A DNA stretch of 64,000 bases from Halorubrum ruber. Its GTDB lineage: Archaea; Halobacteriota; Halobacteria; Halobacteriales; Haloferacaceae. Positions 9,243 to 18,643 of the stretch are shown here, one piece after another (the stretch's first letter is position 1; every line of letters begins with the position of its first letter). The stretch spans positions 682,001-746,000 of the forward strand of contig NZ_CP073695.1 in NCBI RefSeq assembly GCF_018228765.1, in the 5' to 3' direction. A model generated the notes under the pieces. That model searched no databases and was not told the origin of the DNA. It worked only from the letters and a program-made list of their open reading frames with translations. A program made the translations under genes and the position numbers.

Positions 9243-10310
9243 ATGTCGGACGCCTACATCGCGCTGGCCGACGGACGCGTGCTCGAAGCGCGCGCCCGTT
9301 CGCCGGGGCGGACCCGCGGCGAACTGGTGTTCACGACCGCGTACACCGGCTACGAGGAGTCGCTCACTGACCCCTCCTACGCCGAACAGATCCTCACCTT
9401 CTCGTACCCCCTGATCGGGAACTACGGCGTCCGAAGCGAGCGGTTCGAGTCCGAGTCGGTCCAGCCCCGCGCGGCGATCGCCCGCGAGCTGACCGACGAC
9501 GTCGCCGACTGGCTCGCCGGCGAGGGCGTGCCGGCCGTCGACCACGTCGACACCCGCGAGATCGTCACCACCGTCCGCGAGGAGGGCGCGATGGCCTGCG
9601 GGATCGCCGCCGGCCCGGACGCGACCCCCGAGGATGCGGTCGAAGAGATGGAGGCGTGCAAGCCGATGAGCGACCACGTCGACATCGGCGCGCAGGTCTC
9701 GGTCGCCGAGCCGACCGTCCACGAGAGCGCCGACGGCGTCGGCGTCGACGTCGCGATGCTCGACTGCGGCGCGAAGGGCTCGATCGTCTCCTCGCTCACC
9801 GAGCGCGGCGCGGACGTCCACGTTCTCCCGTACGACGCGACCCCAGAGGACGTGGCGGCCATCGACCCCGACGTGCTGTTCGTCTCGAACGGCCCGGGCG
9901 ACCCGGAGAACTTCGTCGCCGCCCAGGAAGTCGTCGACGAGTTCGCGGGCGAGCTCCCCCTCGCGGGGATCTGCCTCGGCCAACAGGTGATCACGAGCGC
10001 GCTCGGCGGCTCGACGGAGAAGATGGCGTTCGGCCACCGCGGCGTCAACCAGCCGGTCAAGGACCTCCGCACCGACAAGGTCGTGATGACCACCCAGAAC
10101 CACGGCTACACGGTCGCCGACACCGGCCCGCTCGAAGTGACGCAGGTGAACGTCAACGACGACACCGTCGAGGGCCTCGACAGCGAGGAGCTGGACGTCA
10201 TCACCCGCCAGTACCACCCCGAGGCGAACCCCGGCCCGCACGACTCGCTCGGCTTCTTCGACGAGGTGCTCGACCTGGCGACCTCGTCGCGTCGAGTCGC
10301 GGCTGACTGA
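9243..10310 (+). CDS. carA: carbamoyl-phosphate synthase small (glutaminase) subunit
   Basis: Hydrolyses glutamine and channels ammonia to CarB for carbamoyl phosphate, feeding arginine and pyrimidine synthesis. The 355-residue protein has the CarA N-terminal domain (ALADGRVLEARARSP, VFTTAYTGYEESLTDPSYAEQILTFSYPLIGNYG) and a class I glutamine amidotransferase domain with FVSNGPGDPENF, the nucleophile elbow AGICLGQQVITSALGG and the His/Glu pair in QYHPEANPGPHDS. The ATG at 9243 is chosen because it matches the family start and the TATA spacing. carB is not adjacent, in contrast with many bacteria. Confidence 0.96.
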   Translation: MSDAYIALADGRVLEARARSPGRTRGELVFTTAYTGYEESLTDPSYAEQILTFSYPLIGNYGVRSERFESESVQPRAAIARELTDDVADWLAGEGVPAVDHVDTREIVTTVREEGAMACGIAAGPDATPEDAVEEMEACKPMSDHVDIGAQVSVAEPTVHESADGVGVDVAMLDCGAKGSIVSSLTERGADVHVLPYDATPEDVAAIDPDVLFVSNGPGDPENFVAAQEVVDEFAGELPLAGICLGQQVITSALGGSTEKMAFGHRGVNQPVKDLRTDKVVMTTQNHGYTVADTGPLEVTQVNVNDDTVEGLDSEELDVITRQYHPEANPGPHDSLGFFDEVLDLATSSRRVAAD

Positions 10311-10490
10311 CCGCTCGGCGCACCGAGTTCCCGCTTTTCCGGTTCCGGCACCCTCCGCTGACCACACGGAGTACCACTCGGTCGACGCCCGCGACGTTCC
10401 TCCCGCTGCATTTCTCCTTCGCCCTTCGGGTCCGTTCCGCGTTCGCCGCGGACCGGCGACGTTTTCTCCCGTCCCCCCGCAGGGTGACAC

Positions 10491-11387
10491 ATGCCAACCG
10501 AGATCCTGCTCACCAACGACGACGGGATCGACGCCGTCGGGATCCGGGCGCTCGCGGACGCGCTCTCGCGCGACTACGACGTGACGGTCGTCGCGCCCGC
10601 GACGAACCAGTCCGGCGTCGGCGGCGCGCGCTCGTGGTGGGACACGACGGTCGACTACACCGAGACGGACCGCGGCTACGCGGTCGAGGGCACCCCCGCG
10701 GACTGCGTCGCGGTCGCGGACGTGGCGCTCGGGCTCGACCCCGACGTCGTCGTCTCCGGCTGCAACCACGGGCCGAACATCGGCGCGCACATCCTCGGGC
10801 AGTCCGGCACGGTCGGCGCCGCGATGGAGGCCTCCTTCCTCGGCACGCCCGCGATCGCGGTCTCGCTGTACGACCGCGGCAACCTCCCCGTGCCGCCGAC
10901 GCTGGACAACGGCGACTTCGCGGTCGCCGGCGAAGTCGTCGCCGACCTGCTCGACCGCGCCGAGAGAGGGGAGCGGGACAGGAGCGACGGCCCGCTCGCA
11001 CTTCCCTTCGGCGCCGACGTGCTGAACGTCAACGTCCCGGCCGCGGACGACGAGGCGGCGGCGGACCCCACCTACCGGCTGACCGAGCCCGCGCGCGGCT
11101 TCGACGTGATCGAGTTCCGTCCGGGCGAGGAGGGGCCCGAGGACGAGAACGTCCCCGAGGGCTGGGAGTTCGGCGAGCGGCGCGGCGAGATGGGGATGGA
11201 GCTGCGCGACCGCTTCTGGCGGGAATTCCTGCGCGGAAACGTCCAAGACGACCCCGGCTCCGACCGCCGCGCGGCCGTCGAGGGCGAGGTGAGCATCTCC
11301 CCGCTGTCGAGCTCTCGGTCCGTCGCGGGCGAGAAGGCGGGCGACCTCGTCGAGCCGGCCCGGGGCGCGGAGACTGGCGCCGACTGA
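10491..11387 (+). CDS. surE: 5'-nucleotidase SurE
   Basis: Metal-dependent phosphatase acting on nucleoside 5'-monophosphates and related phosphates. Motifs in order: ILLTNDDGIDAVGIRALADAL with the metal-binding Asp pair, VVAPATNQSGVGG, VSGCNHGPNIGAHILGQSGTVGAAMEA, and LGTPAIAVS. The protein is 298 residues, somewhat longer than bacterial SurE because of an extended C-terminal half. Followed two bases later by the convergent gene ending at 11390. Confidence 0.94.
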   Translation: MPTEILLTNDDGIDAVGIRALADALSRDYDVTVVAPATNQSGVGGARSWWDTTVDYTETDRGYAVEGTPADCVAVADVALGLDPDVVVSGCNHGPNIGAHILGQSGTVGAAMEASFLGTPAIAVSLYDRGNLPVPPTLDNGDFAVAGEVVADLLDRAERGERDRSDGPLALPFGADVLNVNVPAADDEAAADPTYRLTEPARGFDVIEFRPGEEGPEDENVPEGWEFGERRGEMGMELRDRFWREFLRGNVQDDPGSDRRAAVEGEVSISPLSSSRSVAGEKAGDLVEPARGAETGAD

Positions 11388-11389
11388 CC

Positions 11390-11629
11390 TCAGCGCCGTC
11401 GCCGACGCCGGGGGCCGCTGCCGGCGAACTCCGCCGCGAGCCGCCCGAGGTACCACACGACGACGAGGCCGAGGCCGAATCCGGCCCCGGTCGCGGCCAG
11501 GAGCTGTATCGGCGACGGGTCCAACTGGAGGGCGATAAGCGGCGGCGAGGCCGTGACGATCGCGAGCAGCACGAGCTTGATCTTCCGGTTCCCGGCGTCT
11601 CGCTCCGCCTCAGAGATGGGTCCTACCAC
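11390..11629 (-). CDS. small two-helix membrane protein, unknown function
   Basis: 79 residues starting at a GTG. Two hydrophobic segments (IKLVLLAIVTASPPLIALQL and IQLLAATGAGFGLGLVVVWYLG) separated by a short polar turn, then a basic Arg-rich tail (GSGPRRRRRR) expected in the cytoplasm. Convergent with surE with no spacer. I recognise no family. Coding is supported by hydrophobicity pattern and by halophile-style composition rather than by homology. Confidence 0.6.
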   Translation of the reverse strand: MVGPISEAERDAGNRKIKLVLLAIVTASPPLIALQLDPSPIQLLAATGAGFGLGLVVVWYLGRLAAEFAGSGPRRRRRR

Positions 11630-12130
11630 CGCGCTCCCCCTCGCGTTCCGACGGGCACCGACGCGACGCTCATGCGCTCACCACGCGCCCGGCGACTATC
11701 AAGGCGACGAACCCGTTCGGGTCTCCGGCGCTCTTCGCCCCGACACGCGGTGACGGCTGGCGCGCGACGAGGCCGGCGCGCGACGAGGCCGGCGCGCGAC
11801 GAGGCCGGCGCGAGAGGTCGGCGCGCGACGACCAATCGACCCACTGGGTTCCGCTCTTTGAAAAGCGTCTCGACAGTTCACGCCGGTAGCGGACCGTTAC
11901 CGCCGTGAACGGTCTGGGTCGTTTAAGCCGATCCGAGCGCTCGTGTCGGATGCCCCTACCCGCCGTCCCGAACGTCGCCGCGGCGCGTCGCGGCGGCCGT
12001 GGTCGCGCGCCGCGGTTTCACCGGCTGCCGCTCGCGTCGCCCGCGGCGCCTCGCCGACGCGGCGAGGCCGGGACTCGCCCCTCCCCACCGTTTCGCGGCG
12101 TTTTTGACCCGACCCCGACAAGTCGGCGGT
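11630..12130. other. non-coding spacer before gltX
   Basis: About 500 bp without a convincing gene. It holds the 16-bp tandem repeats at 11761-11830, a GTTTAAGCC box near 11918 with no good gene downstream, and a T-rich box (GTTTTTGACC, about 12098) some 30 bp before the gltX ATG that is the likely gltX promoter. Open frames crossing it have Arg/Pro-rich composition typical of out-of-frame GC-rich DNA. Confidence 0.6.
11761..11830. repeat. 16-bp tandem repeats
   Basis: CGCGCGACGAGGCCGG occurs three times without a mismatch at 11761-11808, followed by partial degenerate copies to about 11830. No gene overlaps convincingly. Probably a slippage-prone minisatellite. Confidence 0.85.
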
Positions 12131-13903
12131 ATGGACGACGAACTCCGCGAGCGCGTCGCGGCGGCCGGCGAGGCCGCGGCGCTTTACAACGCGCTCAAGC
12201 ACGGCAGCGACCCGGACGTGGGCGCGATCATGGGCCCGATCATGGGCGAGAACCCCGAGTTCCGCCCGCACGGCGACGAGATTCCGGGCGTCCTCGCGCC
12301 GGTCGTTAACGAGGTCGGCGAGATGGACGAGGCCGAACGCCGGGAGCGGCTCGGCGAACTCGCGCCCGAGCGGCTCGCGGAGCTGGAGGCGGACGAGGAG
12401 GGGGACGACCGGGTCCTTCCCGACCTCCCGAACGCCGAGGACGGCGAGGTCGTGATGCGCGCCGCGCCGAACCCGAACGGCCCGTGGCACGTCGGCCACG
12501 CGCGGATGCCCGCCGTCATCGGGACGTACAAGGAGCGGTACGACGGCGAGTTCATCTGCCGGTTCGACGACACCGACCCGGAGACGAAGCGCCCCGACCT
12601 CGACGCGTACGACGCCATCCTCGAGGACATCGCGTACCTCGGCTTCGAGCCAGACCGCGTGCTCCGCGCGTCGGACCGCTTAGAGACGTACTACGACCAC
12701 GCCCGCGAGCTGATCGACCTCGGGGGCGCGTACACCTGCTCCTGTTCCGGCGACGAGTTCTCCGAGCTGAAGAACGCGGGCGAGGCCTGCCCGCACCGCG
12801 AGAAGGACGTCGAGACGGTCCGCGAGGAGTTCGAGGCCATGGTCGACGGCGAGTACGGCTCCGGCGAGATGGTCTTGCGGGTGAAGACCGACATCGAACA
12901 CAAGAACCCCGCCCTGCGCGACTGGGTCGCCTTCCGGATGATCGACACGCCGCACCCGCGCGAGGAGGCCGCAGAGTACCGCTGCTGGCCCATGCTCGAC
13001 TTCCAGTCCGGCGTCGACGACCACCTCACGGGCGTCACGCACATCATCCGCGGCATCGACCTCCAGGACTCCGCGAAGCGCCAGCGGTTCGTCTACGACT
13101 ACTTCGACTGGGAGTACCCCGAGGTGCTCCACTGGGGCCACGTTCAGGTCGACGAGTACGACGTGAAGCTGTCGACGTCGACGATCAAGGGCCTCATCGC
13201 GGACGGCGAGCTGACGGGCTGGGACGACCCGCGCGCGCCGACGATCCGGTCGATGCGCCGCCGCGGAATCCAGGGGCAGGCCCTCGTCGACTCGATGACC
13301 GAACTCGGGATGTCCACCTCCGACGTCGACCTCGCGATGTCGTCCGTCTACGCGAACAACCGCGACTTAGTCGACGACGACGCGAACCGCTACTTCTTCG
13401 TCCGCGACCGCGAGGACGACCCCGCCGTCGAGCTGCCGGTCGTCGACGGCGACGCGGCCGCGCCCGAGGCGGGCCACCCGCGATTTCACCCCGAACACCC
13501 GGACCGCGGCGAGCGCGAGGTGCCCGCCGGCCGCGTCGTCGTCGAGTCCGGCGACCTCCCGCCCGAGGGCGAGCGCGTCTGGCTGAAGGGGTACGGCCCC
13601 GTCCGCTACGAGGGCGACGAACTGGCCTTCCTCGACGCCGACATCGAGATCGTCCGCGAGGGCGACGTGGACGTGATCCACTGGGCGCCCGCCGACGAGG
13701 GGCTCGACACCCTCCTGCGGACGGTCGACGGCGACGTGCGCGGGATCGCCGAGCCGGCGCTCGCGGACGTCGACCCCGACACGGTCGTCCAGTTCGTGCG
13801 CGTCGGCTTCGCCCGGATCGACGCGCTCGACCCCGAGGCGACCGACGAGGAGGACGGCCCGGACGGCGCCGAGGACCTGTTGGCGTACTACGCGCACCCG
13901 TAG
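12131..13903 (+). CDS. gltX: glutamyl-tRNA synthetase, archaeal type
   Basis: Charges tRNA-Glu, and in archaea also tRNA-Gln with Glu for later amidation by GatDE (gatD is at 42084). The 590-residue class I synthetase has an archaeal N-terminal helical extension (residues 1-95), the HIGH-type motif PNGPWHVGHARM, FDDTDPETKRP, the acceptor-binding insert containing the Cys-rich YTCSCSGDEF, and a KMSKS-type motif VKLSTSTIKG. A C-terminal beta-barrel anticodon-binding region follows residue 440. The ATG at 12131 matches the family start. Confidence 0.96.
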   Translation: MDDELRERVAAAGEAAALYNALKHGSDPDVGAIMGPIMGENPEFRPHGDEIPGVLAPVVNEVGEMDEAERRERLGELAPERLAELEADEEGDDRVLPDLPNAEDGEVVMRAAPNPNGPWHVGHARMPAVIGTYKERYDGEFICRFDDTDPETKRPDLDAYDAILEDIAYLGFEPDRVLRASDRLETYYDHARELIDLGGAYTCSCSGDEFSELKNAGEACPHREKDVETVREEFEAMVDGEYGSGEMVLRVKTDIEHKNPALRDWVAFRMIDTPHPREEAAEYRCWPMLDFQSGVDDHLTGVTHIIRGIDLQDSAKRQRFVYDYFDWEYPEVLHWGHVQVDEYDVKLSTSTIKGLIADGELTGWDDPRAPTIRSMRRRGIQGQALVDSMTELGMSTSDVDLAMSSVYANNRDLVDDDANRYFFVRDREDDPAVELPVVDGDAAAPEAGHPRFHPEHPDRGEREVPAGRVVVESGDLPPEGERVWLKGYGPVRYEGDELAFLDADIEIVREGDVDVIHWAPADEGLDTLLRTVDGDVRGIAEPALADVDPDTVVQFVRVGFARIDALDPEATDEEDGPDGAEDLLAYYAHP

Positions 13904-14329
<426 letters not shown>

Positions 14330-14381
14330 ATAGTTGGTGTCGCTGTTGGTCGTGTGGTGACGGATTGCGTCGTCCGAGTTG

Positions 14382-14552
14382 TTCTTTTATAAATAGTTGA
14401 CAGCGGATCGGCGGTGAACATCTTCAAAGCCCCAGTCGCTCGGTTATAAGCCGCTGACTGTGAATCGGCGGTGAACACCTCCAAAGCCCCAGCCGCTCGT
14501 TTATAAACAGCTGGCTGTGGATCGGCGGTGAACACCTCCAAAGCCCCAGCCG
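14382..14552 (-). repeat. 57-bp phased array, copy A (three units)
   Basis: Read on the minus strand, units begin CGGCTGGGGC at 14552 and 14495 and CGACTGGGGC at 14438, exactly 57 bp apart. Each contains a GGCGGTG/CACC-type inverted repeat and a TTTATAA-like box near its end. The first unit is also the 3' edge of element body A. Degenerate remnants, including another CTTATAAATAG at about 14322-14332, extend to the ferredoxin stop. Confidence 0.9.
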
Positions 14553-14817
14553 TGAGGCCGCCGTACGCTCGCTGCGCGCTTCACTCGGTCGCTCACTCCG
14601 TTCGCTCCCTCGCTCCAGTGCTTACGTCGCCTACGGCGGCCTCACGGCTGCCCCTTTGAGTCCCGTCCCGCCCACGGCTCCGCACGGCACCTCACGCCTC
14701 CCCAGCCTCGTCGGGCGCATCCTTCGGGCTCCCTTCGGTCGCCCTCGGAGCGCCCGACTCCCTCGCGCGTGCGACTCGCGGCCGTCGCTTCGCTCCGGCC
14801 GCTCGCCGGCACGCGCC
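14539..14817 (-). ncRNA. structured dispersed element, copy A (candidate RNA gene)
   Basis: Best-preserved reference copy. On the minus strand it starts GGCGCGTGCC (14817) and folds as a hairpin closed by GCGCGUGC/GCACGCGC, then GAGGGAGUCGGGCG paired with CGCCCGACGAGG, then constant GGCUGGGGAGGCGUGAGGUGC, then a long stem. That stem has CAAAG/CUUUG, a GGG/GGG internal loop, CAGCCG/CGGCUG and a 13-bp copy-specific helix with arms at 14553-14565 and 14632-14644. The palindrome CTATTTATAAATAG (14827-14840) is just upstream and could act as TATA box, although the spacing to the first stem (20 nt from TTTATAA) is shorter than ideal. No protein is plausible in any frame. It could be an RNA gene or a MITE-like mobile repeat. 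Confidence 0.6.
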
Positions 14818-14855
14818 GCCGCAGATCTATTTATAAATAGTCGCCGCCGGTTCGT

Positions 14856-17165
14856 TCACTCGTTTATAAACCGCTCCCGCTCCTTTCGCGCGAACTCGGT
14901 ACCGTACCGCTCCACGATCGGGACGAAGGCGTCGCCGAGCGCGCGCATACACGCGCTCGTCGAGACGAAATCCAACTCTTCGGCGACCTCCTCCCACGGC
15001 CGGCCCTGAAGCACTTTCCGGACGAGCAGGCGCTCCGCGCGGTCGTCGAGGTCGCTCCCCTCGATCAGCGCCGCGAGCGCGAGGTCCCGGAACGCGCCGG
15101 GCGCGGTGTCGTACATCCCCGGGCCGACCGACGCGCCCACGACCGAGCGCCACTCGGTCTCGGTGAGGTCGACCGGGACCGGGGCGGAGCAGGCGCGGAG
15201 CGCGCCCCGGACCACGTCCGGGTCGACGTCGCGGTGGGCGTCCGAGAGCCCGTCGCGCTCGCGGTCCCGGAAGGCGACCGCGTGGCGGTCGAGCAGCTCC
15301 TGACCGGCCTCGGTCTCCGGCCGGAGCATGATCGCGGAGTACTCGCCCGACGCGTCGTTCCGGCTCGTCGAGAGGTGGACGGTGCGGTAGCCCGCCCGGC
15401 GCCAGAACCGGAGCAGGCGCGGCGTCGCGCCGTAGCCGACCGAGAAGTAGTCCATCTCGTCGCCGAACTCCGCGTGGACCTCGTCGAGCAGCCGCGAGCC
15501 GAACCCCGCGTCCCGGAGCGCGTGGTGGGTCGCGATCCGGACCGTCCGTAGCCCGCGCGGCTCAGCCGCGGCCTCATCGCGCAGCTGGCTCGTGAGCACG
15601 TCCGGCACCATGTTGCCGCGGACGCGCTCGCCCTCGTACATCCCGCGCCGCGTCTCGGCGTCGAGTCCCCCCTCGCGCGCGAGGAGCGCGACCGCGACCA
15701 CGCGGCCGTCCGCGACGAGTGCCCGCGCGACGAGGTTCGGCGCGTCGAGCAAGCGCGCGAGGTCGTTCGGCTCGGTCCGGTAGTGCGCGGCGACGAGCAG
15801 CCCGAACGCCTCGCCGAGCAGCGTCTCGTCCGCGAGCAGGTCCTCCGGGTCGAGCGCGCGGTAGGCGGCGTCGTCGACCGACGCGCCGGAGACGGCCGCG
15901 TCGACCGCGGGCCGGGCGTCGAGCAGGAGCGCGCGCGACGCCCACGCCTCGACGGGGTCGTTCCGCGCGTATCGGATCGGCTCGTCGAGTCGGATGTCGC
16001 GAACCGAAAAGTGCGAGTCGAGCAGTCGCTCGCGGAAGCGCACCGCGAACCCGCGGCCCGCCCCCTCGTAGCCGTGGACCGTCGTACAGAACGCGACCGC
16101 GGGCGCGTCGAGGAACCCCTCCAGCAGCCGCACCGGGAGTGCCGCCGCCTCGTCGACGACGACCGCGTCCGCCTCGGCCGCGACTTCCGCCGCGGCCGCG
16201 GGCGGCAGGAAGCGGACGCGACCGCCGGCCGGCGTCCGGAGGTCGCGCTCGTCGACCTCGCCGTCGTCGTGCTCGCTCTCGTCGTCGCCGTCCGTTTCCG
16301 CTTCGATCAGCTCCCGCGTCCGAGCGAACACCTCCGCCGCGTTCCGGAACGCGGGCGCGGTGACGAGTACGTCGCGTCCCCCGAGCGCGAGCGACCCCGC
16401 CGCGAGCCCCGCCGCGCTCGATTTCCCGCGCCCGCGGTCCGATTCGACCACGACGGCCGAGCCGGGGTCGGCGAGCCCCTCGAACGCCCGCAGCGCCCGC
16501 GACTGATCGGCCGTGAGACAGGCGCCGTACGCGGCCGCGGGAAACGTCGCGCCGGGCGGTGCGCTCGGCGGGTCGACGGATTCGCCCGGCCCGTCGCGCT
16601 GGTCGGTCCGCTCCCCGGTGAGTCCGTCGCGCTCTAGGCGGTCGCCCGCCTCGTCCCCAAGCGCGACGACCGCGATTCCGGGGTGCGTCTGGAGCGTCGA
16701 AACGAGGCGCTTCCGGAACCGGCCCGTCACGTCGTCGATGCCGAAGGGCGGCACCGCCAGCGAGTCGTCGAAGCGGTCGCGGACTGCCGGCCACTCGTCG
16801 AGCGCGGGCGTCAGAAGGATCAACAGCCCGCCGCCGTCGACCGCGCCGACCGCGCGGCCGAGCGCGTTCGGGACGAACCGCTCGTGGCAGTCGAGGACGA
16901 CCGCTTCGCGGGTGCGCCCCAGTAGCCCGTCGGCGTTCCGCGGGCGCGTTTCATCGAATCGGAACCCCTCGCGTGTCGAGACCATCGTCACGTCTCTGTC
17001 GCCGACCCCGAGCGACTCGATCGCGTCGTAGGCGGCGTCGAGCGCGTGGTCGCGGTCGCCGGCGAGCACGAGGACGCGTCGCTCGTTCGCCCGCTCGGCC
17101 TCGGCGCGCAGGTCGCGCGCGACTCCCGCGATCATCTTCGCCCGTCGTTGCCGAGGCGCGGACAT
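14856..17165 (-). CDS. tmcA: tRNA(Met) cytidine acetyltransferase TmcA
   Basis: Forms N4-acetylcytidine in tRNA (C34 of elongator tRNA-Met in bacteria; broader tRNA/rRNA targets in archaeal homologues) using acetyl-CoA and ATP. The 769-residue protein has an N-terminal DUF1726-like domain (residues 1-190), a helicase-like ATPase with Walker A ESDRGRGKSSAAGL and Walker B AVVVDEAAALPV, a GNAT acetyltransferase domain (about 440-600; VRIATHHALRDAGFGSRLLDEV) and a C-terminal tRNA-binding region. ATG at 17165; a second Met ten codons later is possible. The final residues FINE are coded by a TTTATAAACGAG sequence identical in type to the boxes of the adjacent repeat, so the 3' end may have been shaped by repeat insertion. 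Confidence 0.94.
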   Translation of the reverse strand: MSAPRQRRAKMIAGVARDLRAEAERANERRVLVLAGDRDHALDAAYDAIESLGVGDRDVTMVSTREGFRFDETRPRNADGLLGRTREAVVLDCHERFVPNALGRAVGAVDGGGLLILLTPALDEWPAVRDRFDDSLAVPPFGIDDVTGRFRKRLVSTLQTHPGIAVVALGDEAGDRLERDGLTGERTDQRDGPGESVDPPSAPPGATFPAAAYGACLTADQSRALRAFEGLADPGSAVVVESDRGRGKSSAAGLAAGSLALGGRDVLVTAPAFRNAAEVFARTRELIEAETDGDDESEHDDGEVDERDLRTPAGGRVRFLPPAAAAEVAAEADAVVVDEAAALPVRLLEGFLDAPAVAFCTTVHGYEGAGRGFAVRFRERLLDSHFSVRDIRLDEPIRYARNDPVEAWASRALLLDARPAVDAAVSGASVDDAAYRALDPEDLLADETLLGEAFGLLVAAHYRTEPNDLARLLDAPNLVARALVADGRVVAVALLAREGGLDAETRRGMYEGERVRGNMVPDVLTSQLRDEAAAEPRGLRTVRIATHHALRDAGFGSRLLDEVHAEFGDEMDYFSVGYGATPRLLRFWRRAGYRTVHLSTSRNDASGEYSAIMLRPETEAGQELLDRHAVAFRDRERDGLSDAHRDVDPDVVRGALRACSAPVPVDLTETEWRSVVGASVGPGMYDTAPGAFRDLALAALIEGSDLDDRAERLLVRKVLQGRPWEEVAEELDFVSTSACMRALGDAFVPIVERYGTEFARKERERFINE

Positions 17166-17266
17166 GTGTCTTGCCCTCCGGGCCGCCGTCGTCCTCGTTC
17201 CCGGGTCGCCTCGGTGGCGCCCGCGAAGGCGGGAGGCTTACGGACACTCGGCGCGTCACTCCGGGC

Positions 17267-17713
17267 ATGACCACGGTCACGCTCATCGGGACCCGGCTCG
17301 CGGACGTGGGTCGCGAGTTCGTCTACGAGGGGGAATCGGCCGACTGCGAGGGATGCCCCTACCGCGGCCAGTGCCTCAACCTCTCCGAGGGCACCCGCTA
17401 CCGGGTGACCGGGATCCGCGAGAACGCGCAGACGCTCGACTGCGCCGTCCACGACGCCGGCGTCCGCGCGGTCGAGGTCGAGCCCGCGTCGGTCCCCGCG
17501 AACGTCCCCTCGAAGCGCGCGTACGCCGGGAGCAAGGCGTCGCTCGCGGGTCCCTGCCCGCACACCGAGTGCCCGAGCCACGGCTACTGCGTGCCCGACG
17601 GCGCCGACTTCGACGAGGAGCGTGTCATCGATCAGGTGCTCGGCGAGCCGCCCCACGAGACGTGCGCGCTCGACCGCGACCTGACGCTCGTGGAGTTCCG
17701 CGCGGAGGACTGA
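17267..17713 (+). CDS. UPF0179 family protein
   Basis: 148-residue conserved archaeal protein of unknown function. It carries CEGCPYRGQCLNL near residues 25-37, CPHTECPSHGYCVPDG near 100, and a further Cys in PPHETCALD. The two Cys clusters suggest metal (zinc or Fe-S) binding; this is inference. It is divergent from tmcA, sharing a 101-bp spacer, and convergent with the uridine phosphorylase gene. Confidence 0.88.
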   Translation: MTTVTLIGTRLADVGREFVYEGESADCEGCPYRGQCLNLSEGTRYRVTGIRENAQTLDCAVHDAGVRAVEVEPASVPANVPSKRAYAGSKASLAGPCPHTECPSHGYCVPDGADFDEERVIDQVLGEPPHETCALDRDLTLVEFRAED

Positions 17714-17737
17714 GAACTCGACGTATCGATCGTCCGC

Positions 17738-18463
17738 CTACAGCGACGTGATCGCGTTCAGCGTGATCCGGATCGCACGCTCGACGTTGTCCTTCGCCTT
17801 CTCCGGCAGCTCGTCGTCGGAGTCCGCGCCCTTCTGTGAGCCCGCGACGAGGTTGCCGTCGACGGTGCAGATGGCGCCCGCCGCGAGCCCCTTGCGTCGC
17901 GCGAGCGAGAAGACCGTCGCCGCCTCCATCTCGATCGCGAGCAGGTTCGCGTCGTTCCAGTCGGCGACGTACTCGTCGTCCTCGTTGTAGAACGCGTCGT
18001 CGGAGACGATGGGGCCGACGTGGATCTCCTCGTCGTTGTCCTCGGCCGCCCCGACGAGCCCGGTGAGCACGTCGTAGTCCGGGACCGCGGGGTACACTTC
18101 ATCTTCGTACCGCTTGCTCGTCCCCTCTTCCTTGGCCGCGCCCGTCGCGACGACCATGTCGCCGACCTCCATGTCGGGCTGGAGCGCCCCGCAGGTGCCG
18201 CAGCGGACGAACGTCTCGACGCCGACGCGCGAGAGCTCCTCGACGGCGATCGCGGCGGACGGGCAGCCGATTCCTGTCGAGCAGATCGTGAGGTCGGTTC
18301 CCTCGTAGCTCGCGTTCACGATCTTGTACTCGCGGTTCTGCGCGACGACCTCGCTGTCGTCACAGAGGTCCGCGATCCGGTCGACGCGCCCCGGGTCGCC
18401 AGGGATGACCGCGATCTCGTGAACGTCGCCCTCCTCGACCAGCAGGTGCGGCTGTTTCGCCAT
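17738..18463 (-). CDS. udp: uridine phosphorylase-like nucleoside phosphorylase
   Basis: NP-I family enzyme that cleaves nucleosides with phosphate to base and ribose-1-phosphate. Motifs: VIPGDPGRVDRIA (phosphate-binding Gly/Asp), TICSTGIGCPSAAIAVEEL, FVRCGTCGALQPDMEVGDMVV and LLAIEMEAATVFSLARR, in which EMEA binds ribose. The 241-residue length is normal. ATG at 18463 is preferred to one nine codons upstream because MAKQPHLL matches the usual short N-terminus. Base preference (uridine rather than purine) is likely but not certain from sequence. Confidence 0.9.
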   Translation of the reverse strand: MAKQPHLLVEEGDVHEIAVIPGDPGRVDRIADLCDDSEVVAQNREYKIVNASYEGTDLTICSTGIGCPSAAIAVEELSRVGVETFVRCGTCGALQPDMEVGDMVVATGAAKEEGTSKRYEDEVYPAVPDYDVLTGLVGAAEDNDEEIHVGPIVSDDAFYNEDDEYVADWNDANLLAIEMEAATVFSLARRKGLAAGAICTVDGNLVAGSQKGADSDDELPEKAKDNVERAIRITLNAITSL

Positions 18464-18529
18464 ACGAGCCGGGACAGTCGCCGCGCGCAAAAACCGACCG
18501 GTCGGCGGGCGGGGTGACGGCGCAATTTA

Positions 18530-18541
18530 ATATCGCGATAT
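18530..18541. promoter_or_regulatory. 12-bp palindrome ATATCGCGATAT
   Basis: Perfect palindrome within an AT-rich spot between the divergent udp and 18644 genes, about 67 bp upstream of udp. Possible operator or promoter element; no partner protein is suggested by context. Confidence 0.35.
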
Positions 18542-18643
18542 GTGATTTATCAAGGGCTTACCGTCCCGGCGGCTGCGTCCCAATTCGTCCGTGTGGCTCT
18601 GCCGATCGGCCGGTTTTATCGCCCGGACGCGCAAGGTTCGGGT

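Noticed and set aside
9216-11456. Very long open frame on the minus strand opposite carA and surE
   Set aside because: GC-rich halophile DNA leaves the opposite frame open; the residues are Arg/Val/Gly-rich with no domain, and both plus-strand genes are unmistakable.
11905-12309. Possible gene downstream of the GTTTAAGCC box before gltX
   Set aside because: Arg/Pro-rich frame that runs into gltX with no recognisable domain; box may be fortuitous.
15574-16794. About 400-codon frame overlapping tmcA
   Set aside because: Arg/Ala/Gly low-complexity translation typical of a shadow frame inside a well-supported gene.
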